A program made the translations under genes and the position numbers. DNA of 64,000 nt, from contig CM049317.1 in NCBI GenBank assembly GCA_026874595.1, positions 15,248,882 through 15,312,881 on the forward strand, read 5' to 3'. Shown in pieces: positions 15,501 through 26,700 of this stretch. The notes beneath the pieces are model-generated. The model was given only the letters and a program-made list of their open reading frames with translations, had not been told where the DNA came from and made no database searches. This stretch comes from Sipunculus nudus. Its lineage: Eukaryota; Annelida; Sipuncula; Golfingiida; Sipunculidae. Within the stretch, counting starts at the first letter, position 1. Each line of letters begins with the position of its first letter.

Positions 15501-16479
15501 ATATAAAGATATAGATAAAGCTGTAGATAATGATGTAGCTGATGATGTACATAAAGATATAGATAAAGGTGTAGACAATGATGTAGCTGACGATGTACAT
15601 AAAGAAATAGATAAAGATGTAGATAATGATGTAGATGATGATGTACATAAAAATATAGATAAAGATGTAGATAATGATGTAGCTGATGATGTACATAAAG
15701 ATATAGATAAAGCTGTAGGTAATGATGTAGCTCACGATGTACCTAAAGATATAGACAAAGATGTAGATAATGATGTAGCTGACGATGTACATAAAGATAT
15801 AGATAAAGCTGTAGGTAATGATGTAGCTGATGATGTACATAAAGATATAGATAAAGCTGTAGGTAATGATGTAGCTGGTGATGTACATAAAGATATAGAT
15901 AAAGTTGTAGATAATGATGTAGATGACGATGTACATAAAGATATAGATAAAGATGTAGATAATGATGTAGCTGATGATGTACATAAGGATATAGATAAAG
16001 CTGTAGGTAATGATGTAGCTGGTGATGTACATAAAGATATAGATAAAGTTGTAGATAATGATGTAGCTGACGATGTACATAAAGATATAGATAAAGATGT
16101 AGACAATGATGTAGCTGATGATGTACATAAAGATATAGATAAAGCTGTAGATAATGATGTAGCTGGTGATGTACATAAAGATATAGATAATGGTGTAGAC
16201 AATGATGTAGATGACGATGTACCTAAAGATATAGACAAAGGTGTAGATAATGATGTAGCTGATGATGTACTTAAAGATATAGATAAAGGTGTAGACAATG
16301 ATGTAGATGATGATGTACATAAAGATATAGATAAAGGTGTAGACAATGATGTAGATGATGATGTACATAAAGATATAGATAAAGGTGTAGACAATGATGT
16401 AGATGATGATGTACATAAAGATATAGATAAAGCTGTAGATAATGATGTAGCTGATGATGTACATAAAGATATAGATAAA

Positions 16480-16960
16480 GGTGTAGACAATGATGTAGCT
16501 GATGATGTACATAAAGATATAGATAAAGCTGTAGATAATGATGTAGATGATGATGTACATAAAGATATAGATAAAGGTGTAGACAATGATGTAGCTGATG
16601 ATGTACATAAAGATTTAGATAAAGCTGTAGATAATGATGTAGATGATGATGTACATAAAGATATAGATAAAGGTGTAGACAATGATGTAGCTGATGATGT
16701 ACATAAAGATATAGATAAAGCTGTAGATAATGATGTAGATGATGATGTACATAAAGATATAGATAAAGGTGTAGACAATGATGTAGCTGATGATGTACAT
16801 AAAGATATAGATAAAGCTGTAGATAATGATGTAGATGATGATGTACATAAAGATATAGATAAAGGTGTAGACAATGATGTAGCTGATGATGTACATAAAG
16901 ATATAGATAAAGGTGTAGACAATGATGTAGATGATGATGTACCTAAAGATATAGATAAAG
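16480..16960 (+). repeat. 96-bp dimeric sub-array at the right edge
   Basis: Two unit variants alternate strictly. The marker GGTGTAGACAATGATGTAGCT begins at 16480, 16576, 16672, 16768 and 16864, exactly 96 bp apart. Short-period order at the array edge contrasts with the long-period order inside it. Confidence 0.85.
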
Positions 16961-17230
16961 CTGTAGATAATGATGTAGCTGATGATGTACATAAAGATAT
17001 AGATAAAGAAGTAGACAATGATGTAGATGATGATGTACATAAAGATATAGATAAAGGTGTAGACAATGATGTAGATGATGATGTACATAAAGATATAGAT
17101 AAAGCTGTAGATAATGATGTAGCTGATGATGTACATAAAGATATAGATAAAGGTGTAGACAATGATGTAGCTGATGATGTACATAAAGATATAGATAATG
17201 TTGTAGATGATAATGTAGATGACGATGTAG

Positions 17231-17470
17231 ATGAAGATATAGATAAAAGATATTGATGAAAACATAGATAAAGATATTAATGAAAACATAGATAAAGATG
17301 GCGTAGATGAAATAAAATAATAGAATAAATAGAAAAAGGTATAGCTAAGGATGTAGTTGATGGTGATAAATATGTAGAGGGAGATCAGAAGTTATAGAGT
17401 AAGTTAGAGAAGAACATATAGATGTAGATGTAGAGGCATGCAGAGGTAGATGTAGAGATAGATACATCCT
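17231..17470 (+). repeat. Degenerate right edge of the array
   Basis: Periodicity decays here. About two copies of a 24-bp unit (GAT/ATA blocks with GAAAAC) occupy 17249-17300, followed by AG- and GATGTAGA-like remnants to about 17470. The open + frame of the last array segment ends at TGA 17254-17256. Confidence 0.7.
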
Positions 17471-17682
17471 TTTATTATGCATCTCCAGCTTTACCAACCA
17501 ACCCCTAACATCTCCTTAACTTTATGTGATGCATGGTTTGTTGTCTGTTATAATTGATAAAATTTTCATATTGAATATTAACTTCTCATGTACAACACAG
17601 ATACCACTCAGCTTTTAGGATCTTGTGCATTTGCATTTTGTAATCATGAAAAATAATCTGAATTATATTTACTTTTTTTCAG

Positions 17683-17772
17683 GAAATGTATGGTAATAAC
17701 CCCATGAATTTGGTGCGAGTCATCAAGAACTGCCTGGCCATGGAATCTAAACTGGTTGCACAAGCTGAAGCA
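17683..17772 (+). CDS. STAT5: STAT exon A: start of visible coiled coil
   Basis: The acceptor TTTTTTTCAG precedes 17683 and the donor GTAAGT follows 17772. It encodes 30 residues, including [20 protein letters not shown], which aligns with the STAT5 segment joining the N-terminal domain to the coiled coil. Both ends are phase 0. This is the first STAT exon right of the array. Confidence 0.9.
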
Positions 17773-20700
17773 GTAAGTATATAGAGTTTATACACTACTG
17801 CATTTAAAAAGGTATAACATATATCAAAATAAGCCTATATGGGTAACTGTTTAAAAGCAAAGGTAGTCTAACCTACACCACAACAATATTATGCTCTTTA
17901 CATAGATGTCCATGTCACCTGACGCTGTTCAGCTAGATGCTATTAAAATGGAGGCCGACAGCTGGACGCTGAGAAAATAGACGCTGTTCAGCTTAATGCC
18001 ATTCACTTAGATGCTATCTGAACTCTATGAGAATCATGCAGTGATCATCATATAAACAAAACATTGATAATTCAACCCCTAAAGCAAAGCAGTTTTGTCA
18101 ATTTTGGAGATAATTAAATGTCTATATGGGCTTAGTTTGTATCGGCCTATGTTGACAGTATGTGATTACATTTAACATTAATATACAAAATTGATTGGTT
18201 CTGCTGAAAAACATTTACAGCAAAGTTTTATTGAACTGTGTCAATGAAGGTTTTCTATAAGAGAGGGTTGTGTGTATGTGTTTTTAGCTCAACTTACTTA
18301 AAGCCAGCTGAAGTATAGGAATGGCGCTTTGTCTGTCATCTGTCTGGGCATCCAGCCATCCGTCAGCAGGGCACAAATAGTAACCACTAACCCTAAGAAA
18401 TTGTAACTGAATATCCAGTTAGGTTAATAAAAAATCTCCTTGGAAACCTGAAATTAGATCACTGCGACTTGTATCCTCCAAGCTATGTGGCTCGTAAATA
18501 CCCCCCAGAATAATTAAAAATTTGAAACAAAAGCTCCAGTTTCTTGATAATCAATGCATGGATAGTCATGAATCTTGACATGAATATTGACCGTGACTGT
18601 TTTGTAAGTTCAAGAAAACTGGTGGCGCCACCTGTATTTTTTCTAATTTTTAAGTTTATATTTTTTTTTTTAGACCATCAAATGACAGCAGTATTAATGT
18701 CAGTTTCCCTAATGTGGTTTCATCCAGTGAACTGAAACCCAGTGTGTTTATTGAATATGATTGGTTTCTTCAGTTCCTGAAGACTGGTGGCACCACATAT
18801 ATTTTTTCTATTGTTGATGCAGTTTTTCCTTCATTTTGAGACTGCTTTATTATGTTTATACTATCAGATTCACAACCGCAGTTTCATCTTTGTCATGAAA
18901 CCTTGGGTGTTTATTAGGATCCAGCTTGAATAAGCAGATGCTCTATAATAATCACCCTGTCCGTTCATCTTTCCTTATGTCCATAAAATATATTTCCTGA
19001 TAATAACTCCAGTTTGGATGGACATGGATTTCAAGCTTGACTAATATATGGTCCTCTTCTAAAGCAAGAACTCTATTGATTCTGGAGTCATGAGGTAAAG
19101 GTCAAGGTCACAGGACCCCCACTTATTTAGAAAGATTTTTGATGCATTTTAAGCCAAACTTTTCGTCCCAAACCTTCCATCTTGCACATATAGCTGACCT
19201 GCAAATAGGGAAAAAACTTGTTGATTTTGGGGTCACAAGGTTAAAGATCAAGATCACAGTGGCCATCTCTCCACATATTTGTTTCTGGATGATAACACCA
19301 GTATGGATGGACATATTGGTTTTAATCTTGACTTAAATATGACCCACCAATAATGAAAGAACCCTTTTGATTTTGGGGTCATGAGTGTAAAGGTCACGGT
19401 CACAGGACCTATTTCTCTAAAAATTTTTAGATTGTGGATGTATTTTAAGCCAAACTTTTCATCCAAAACCTTCCACCTTCCAGTTTTAGACACGAGCACA
19501 TTCATGATAATTATTTAATAATAATGTGAACTACACACATACAGTCCGAGAAACTGCTGTTTCCCTAAGCTATATAACATTGGCAGGTAGGGTCTGGGGT
19601 TCAGAGGCTGTTTCACCTTTAAATTGAATTAGTGCTGCAATAACAATAACCTTGATTGGAGGTCTTCTGCTAACTTAGCAGATCAGTGAACAACAATTAA
19701 GCATCACATGACATGGCGGGGATCACAACAGTAAAAAATGCTTGAGTAATAGAAAATCTACCACAGAATGGTAATAAAATGCAATTAAAACAAAAGAGAC
19801 CCATTTCAAATAGTCCGCTTAAATAAGGCAAGATGAAGAAATATAGGAAGAAGTTATTGTATCCCCAGACAAAGTTGGGATACTATGGTTTTACTATGGT
19901 CCTGCCGCCGTCACAGAAAAATCTTGTGAGTAGGATAACTTAAAAAATATTTCACTGATCTGGGTAAGAGGACGAAGCCTATTTAAAATGGGGTCATGGC
20001 CTTTGCTTGGAGAGTGACCTTGACTTTGAAAAGGTTAATTTTTGCTGAAAATAACACAAATTCTTTAATATCTCAAGGAAGCTTGCGTGGACTGTTCCAG
20101 AAATCAAGGTGACCGAAGATCTTGGATAGCCATGTGATATGCCTGAAATTGTCGTTTGCCAAGTGTCAGTATATGCTGCTGAAGATAGGGGGGCCTATTC
20201 TTAAAGGGGGGGGGGGGGGGGGGAGGACTTATTGTCTGGGGATACTATGGCACCTGTGGTGGCAAGAAATATCTAGTTCTATATATAGTTTGATACCAAA
20301 CTTTTCTCATACTTTATTTTTTCAGTTAAATTTGATTCTTTTGATAGTGTTTTCTGTTTCTTGTAATACCTGAATTTGATTATGAATTATCATCATGGAA
20401 TGGTTTATGTTGTAGATGACTGGAGAGAGCCAGAGAGCAGACGCTCACAGAAATATTCTCCAGCAGTTTGACTTCCTGCAGAAATGTACTCAGGTAACGT
20501 GCTCATTTAACAATGTCACTGATTATTACACCTGCCTTGAGGAAGCGGATGATATAGCGATATAGCTCCACCTGTCTGTTGCTAAACTTACCACATGAGA
20601 CATGATATAAACAAAGTTTTAAAATTCCCCGTTTAATAAATATTTATTGAATAAAAGTGGTTTAAACGTTACTCACAACAATATCAAAGGACAAATATCT

Positions 20701-23700
20701 TTTATTGTGCAACCAGACCTCTTCCTCTGCTGAAATTCTGTTTTAGGGTTTTGTTGTCACATGACCAGGAAGTTGGTATCTGGTCATGTGAAAGGAAAGG
20801 AAATTCTCCTGGCAGATACCCATAAGGGTTTGCTGGCCCTCAATGGTCTTGATTGAAGACATGTTCTTCCTTGTTAATGATATACATTGGTTGCCATTTG
20901 TTCACAGGGGTTTAAAATTTGCAGTGTTTGGGAAATGGAAATTATCACAAAAATAAACCTGCCAAATATGGACATTTTGAATAACAGTAGAATTTTTTGC
21001 TCCCGGTAAATCAAAGACTGTTATTATAAATGATATCATATCTTTCAAATTTACTGCCAATGCTAAACAACAATTTTGACTAGCAGGACATTTACTTGCT
21101 TCCCTGTCAAATATTTACATTTTTCTAGCATATTTTCTCAAATATTAAATTCATGGAATAATGGATAAACTCTGTTTAGGTTATTGTATGGTGAGATCAA
21201 GAAAATGAAAATGGAACCCTCGTGAAACAATGAAACAATTACAAAATTGCAGAAAATCATGAAATTTTAACTTTTTGAAGATGAAGCCAACCACAGTATT
21301 TTTATAACTTATGAATCTTCTCACTTGATTTCCTTTAGGTGCATTCTTGGTTGATTGAGTGAATTTCTTTGAATAAATCATGCCTTAAGCAAGTTCTGCA
21401 AATTAAAATTCATAGTCAACAGTACACATTCTCCACATTCTCCACATTCAAGCATCCAAGAAGTGATTTGGTCCTCAGGAGTGTATGCCATGTATGTATA
21501 CATTCAGTGTAATTTCAGTTTGATATTCAACTAGTAACAATGCAGTATTCAACATAAAATATTAAATTATATAAAATAATGGTTATTGAGCAACTTTCAT
21601 AAAACTGATCTCCAGCATTTAACTCATATTTTCAGCTTACTTCTCTGGTGTCTTCAACAATTATTAAAAGATATTGTGTGAATTGTGCACATCTTATCAG
21701 TATAAAGTTTTATCTTTTCAGAGCACAGAGAGCCAGCTACGATCCCTACAGCAAAAACAGGAGTCATTTATCATACAGTATCAAGATAACCACAGAATAA
21801 ACGGTAGGTTTCAGAATCATTTAATCTCATAGTTACCCTTCAGAATGAACATCAGCTAATTTGGCCATAAATCCATGCAAATATAATGAGGTCAGAGTTC
21901 ACCAGACTGGTGGCACCATGGTGACATAAAAAAATCTTATGAATTTTGATGACACAATTATACAGATTTACCAAAAGAGGTTCTCACATGAATTTCATTC
22001 TCAGCAAAATTCACATATATTAAATGAGATTAGAGGTCACCAGATACACTACTGGTATATTATGCACCCTTTGCGGTGCTCTTGTTGAATCATTGATCAT
22101 GATTTTAAAACCATTTCCTACCACTAGTAGTTACAACATTGTCAGATACACTCAAAGTAGTTCATAATAATGAATCCATCTGGTCAAGCAAGGCTTTTAA
22201 TCCATTTATGGTCTTCTGGAAAACCTATTTCTTCTGGAAAACTATTTCTTCTCTTGATTAATGTAACTCCCCCAGGTGAAAAAATAATTATGTTTTTCTG
22301 TTGGCGCATCACTTGTTTGGGTTATCTGTCAGGAACCTTTCTAAAAAATTATGGGCCAATTTCGATAAAATTTGATTAAAAAGGATGATAAAAAATGATT
22401 GAGGTAACAGCAAAGGAATACTTCAAAAAAGTTTGGAGGTAATAATATGATTTTAATATAACAGATTATTTTCCATCATGAGATCATGTTTCTTTATCCT
22501 GGTTATTGGCCAGGGCCATTTCTTGGTATTAGGGGCCAGCTTTGTTCCTGAGCTGACCTGGCTGTAATCCAACCTTGGGGTGTTTGGTGGACCGTGACAC
22601 CCTTATTTCTGTGCTGAACACACTGGAGTGGTTGATAAGGATCCTGGCATAGGTGCATATGTAGGCTCAGACTGCATTTCTAGTCATGATTATTTTATTT
22701 TCAATCTTTTATTCCAGGACAAATCCAGCATCTTAATCAGAACCAGAATGGCCGGGCAAACATGGAGACCCAGCAGCGTCTCATCGCTCAGCGACAGGAG
22801 CTGGAGAGAAAGCTGGCCCAGAAAGCCCAGGAACTCATACAGATGAGAATGGTCAGTCAGCTGGGGGGGGGGGGGGGGGGGATTATGAATATTCATCATC
22901 TTCTACTGCAAGAAATTATGATTATTTATCATCTTCAGAAGGATATCATGAATATTCATCATCTGCAGCCACTAGAGAAATCTTATGAATATGCATGATC
23001 CTATCAGATATATGATTAATATTCATGATCAAGATCATAATTAGACATATGTTTTTTTTTCCTCTCACAAAAAGGATGCTTAAAAATTATTATCTCTGTG
23101 ACTTAGTTTTTGGAAAAACTTTTTTAATTATTGAAGATCTCATAAATTTTGAAGCAGAAAGTAATCAGTGTTAACTCAGGTGATTTTATAAGTCAGTTGA
23201 GCTATAGTGATAACCCTTCACACATTGTGTGGCTCTTTAACACTGTATTAGGTTGTCATGCCATTGTGTAGTTTCAATGAAATTATTAAAAAACAGGTGG
23301 TATATCAAAACTTTTGGTGTTTTCCTTCAGGCCCTGGCTGAGGAACACCAGAAGACCTTTCAACACCTGCAGATCATACAGAACCACATCCTCGATGAGC
23401 AGCTGATTGGCTGGAAGAGGCAGCAGCAATTGGCGGGGAACGGAGCACCGTTTGAGGCCAGTCTGGAAACCCTGCAGACATGGTGGGTAATGGTGCTGAA
23501 GAAGGGGATACCCAGATTTATTAATTTATAATATTATTGATGGCACCTCCACAATTGCTTACTAATGCAATCGGGTGGTCAAGCCTAAAATGATTTTTTG
23601 TCGACAATTTTTCTCATTGATATAAACAGGGGGCTTGATTCTTGTATTTGTAACTGTTTAAATGTTGCTGTTTGCCTTTAAAATAGATCAATATTTTAAT

Positions 23701-26700
23701 GAGCATACACAATTTCTGAATATTTACAAGTCATTTGTCCATAAGAGGTCTTAAAATATATTGAAAGAGTGCTTATTCTATTCTCATATAGTTGTGAGAC
23801 CTTGGAGGGATCTGTGGTAGAGATGAAGTGTCATGATAAATGGAAATAAAAATAACAGATCTTGACATATGCCTTAATAGTTTATGAAAAAGTGACCAAT
23901 GGGTAATTGTGCTCAGCTGAAGAGCACAACATATAACACTGCATGACCAACTCTTTTACTTTCAGGTGTGAAACATTGGCGGAGCTGATTTGGATGAACC
24001 GTCAGCAGATAAAGAAGGTGGACCTCTTGAAAACTCAACTACCACTTAACCTGCCACCAGGTGTCCAAGATCTGCTGCCAGCCCTCAACACTATGATCAC
24101 TGGCCTTCTCTCATCTCTCGTCACTAGGTGGGGCCAGTTGTCAGTCCTCCCAGTGACCTTCATTATATCTGCAAGAGCTTACAGCTTAATGGTCGTTTTG
24201 TCCAGTTTGATGAGTAGAGTCTTAAAGTGGCCATAGATTGGCATGACAAATCATATTGAAAACTTCAGGGAAAACTGAAGAATAAGTAAAATTATCCCTT
24301 ATTTTTGACAATTCTTTATTGCTTAAAAGCATCATGTCATTTTGAATAAATAGACCTGATTAAATGTTATCTGTGTTTGTTTACTTTCTAATAACACCCA
24401 CCATGATATGCAAAAAAGATCCAATTAAACTTCATCATACTGGTATAATTTATGTTTAATTTCTACTAAATTACAAGCATTTCTGCCTCCTCAGTTATGT
24501 TTTACAGCTTTGCCTTAGCAATCCCTTTTTTAGCTCAGCTGACTATAAGTCATCTGAGCTTTAGTCGTGGTCCATTGTCTGTCGTCCGTCCATCTGTCCG
24601 TCCGTCCGTCCGTCCGTCCGTCCGTCCGTAGATGTGGCACGTTTTGAAACCGTAAGACCTAGGAATCCAAAATTCGGCATAATGTTAGATGTCCTACCAA
24701 GCCGAAAACTGGGTCTTTGCAACTTCGTTCCTTTGAGAAATTAAGGAAAAACCTCAATTTTTTATTAAAAACCTATTTTCACACTTCAGGACTGCCTAAT
24801 ATCAAAACCACTCATCTGTTTTTCCTCATATTTACCATAAATATTCCTCTATATAGTTCCTATGTACATGCCAGAAATTATTTCTGTATTATTTAATTTA
24901 AAAAAGTTATGGGCCCAAACATAATGCATTTTGTAAAAAATCAGGAAAGATATTTGATCACTTTACACAAAAAATGTTAAAGCTATCTACCTTTTTTCCA
25001 GTAATATAACTTTAATTAATCAAAATTAAATTGTATACCCAAAATAAGATGAAAATCTTTTAAATTTTCTAAAATATTAATAAAAATAAAAAATTGGTAC
25101 CTTAAATTTTGCCCAACTTTGACCATGGCACGTTTTTTTTCCTGTAAGTACTGTGGATTTAATTTTCACAGCATGTTTTTGTTAGCATTTCAACTGTAAA
25201 CACCAAAAATTTGAAACCAGTTGATCAAAAACTGTAGATTTTAATAAGTTTTCAAGCACCATGTAACATATTGTTTACATCAAGGTAGTGTTATGCAGTT
25301 TGCAAGAGCTCAGCTCCCCAGCTTCAGCTCTTAGTTCCTTAAATTCGGCATACAGTTAGATGTCTCCAAAATCCCCTACCATGCCAAGAATTTGGTCACT
25401 AGGACTAAATACCTTCGAGATATTAATGAAAAACTTCTTTTTTCCATTAAAAACCCATTTTTACACTTCAAGACTGCCTAATATCAAAACCACTGATCTG
25501 ACTTTAATCATAAATAATATACATATTTTTCATTCTCTATGCACATGCCAGAATGATGTCAGTATTGCGTAATTGTTTTAAGTTATGGGCCCAAACATAA
25601 TGCACTTTGTAAAAAATCAAGAAATATATTTACTCCCTTAACAAGGGCATTGCTGAAGCTAGAGATTTTTTTGTCAGGGATGTAACATTATTTAATCAAG
25701 ATTCAATTGAATACCCAAAATTAGTTCTGAATTTTTCAAATTTTATAAGTTATTAGTATAAATATAAAATTAGTACCTTAAATTTTGCCCAACTGTGACC
25801 ATGGCACGTTTGTGTCCTGTGAGCACTGTTGATATAATTTTCATATCATGCACACATTAGGATTTCAGCTTTTTAGTTTAGAAAGCTGAAAGAAATTGGC
25901 CAAAAATTGTAGCTTTTATTAATGTTTTTTATGAGACCCTGTCAGACTTTGGCTCTCTCCAGCCCCTCTTGAGTCACCTGCATGTTGACCTTGTTGACCT
26001 TTCATCAAATTATGCACGCTTGAGGCGAGGCATACAGGAATCCAGGCAGCTTATGGCCAGCCACAGTTGATCCAGGTGTCCAACCCAACTCATCTAGTAG
26101 TTTTAACCAACAACATAACAATAAACAATAAATTAATAAATTTTTATTTGTTTTTAATAACAAATTAAAGAAAAATAGAAAAGGAATTTGTTAGTTTATA
26201 ATAACAGGAAATTAACTTGCAGTTACTGATGATATAAGAATCTTGTATCGATGGGTAGAATGTCACATATTCCAAATAACACCATGCAGTCACCTATGGC
26301 ATTTTTCAGTTCAATTTTAATGATAAAGAAGTAAATCATATTATTCATTACTAATCATTAGGGATCATATGAAGGAAATTAATGATAGAAAAAGATGCAG
26401 TTGATAATATTAATCTAGATTCCTACTGTGTCTAGTGTGTACATTGATGTGAAATTAGTCCAAAATGAATTGTTTACAGTTATTTTTTAATATAAATAAA
26501 AGCCATAAAACCAGGTACTTATGATCATTATTTAAATGTGTGAATTTTGTATATTCTGGATTCTCAACATCATTGGTTGGTGAAACTGAATAAATACCAG
26601 ACATGGTGCGAATACTTTGTAATTGTATTTAAATACGAATATGATTATGTACTCCATTATAAAATTTCTTGCATAAAGAATAGGAATTCAGGTAAAAATG

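Larger units (their letters stand above)
1..17230 (+). repeat. Giant 48-bp minisatellite array (about 355 units)
   Basis: The stretch is a head-to-tail array of a 48-bp unit that is itself four diverged 12-bp blocks (consensus GATGTAGATAAA), so the + strand reads as the 16-residue peptide DVDNDVADDVHKDIDK. The + strand is strongly G-over-C skewed (about 11 G to 2 C per unit). Variation concentrates at a few positions: the first codon is GAT, GCT, GGT or GTT, the eighth GAT, GAC or CAC, the eleventh CAT or CCT. Unit length is nearly invariant; the only length variants I found are ten copies of a 14-bp insertion and two of a 1-bp insertion. Four of six frames are open simply because 48 is divisible by 3 and the unit has no stop in them. 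The array lies 5' of the first visible STAT exon and is best read as non-coding, probably intronic. It continues beyond the left edge. Confidence 0.95.

Noticed and set aside
1-17230. CRISPR-like regular repeat
   Set aside because: There are no unique spacers; repeats are directly contiguous and the genome is eukaryotic.
820-17289. Long minus-strand open frames (up to 936 codons) reading as hydrophobic I/Y/F repeats or Ser/Leu/Thr repeats
   Set aside because: All three minus frames of the 48-bp unit lack stops, and 48 is divisible by 3, so open frames are automatic. They overlap one another in different frames and begin and end only at the 14-bp and 1-bp insertions.
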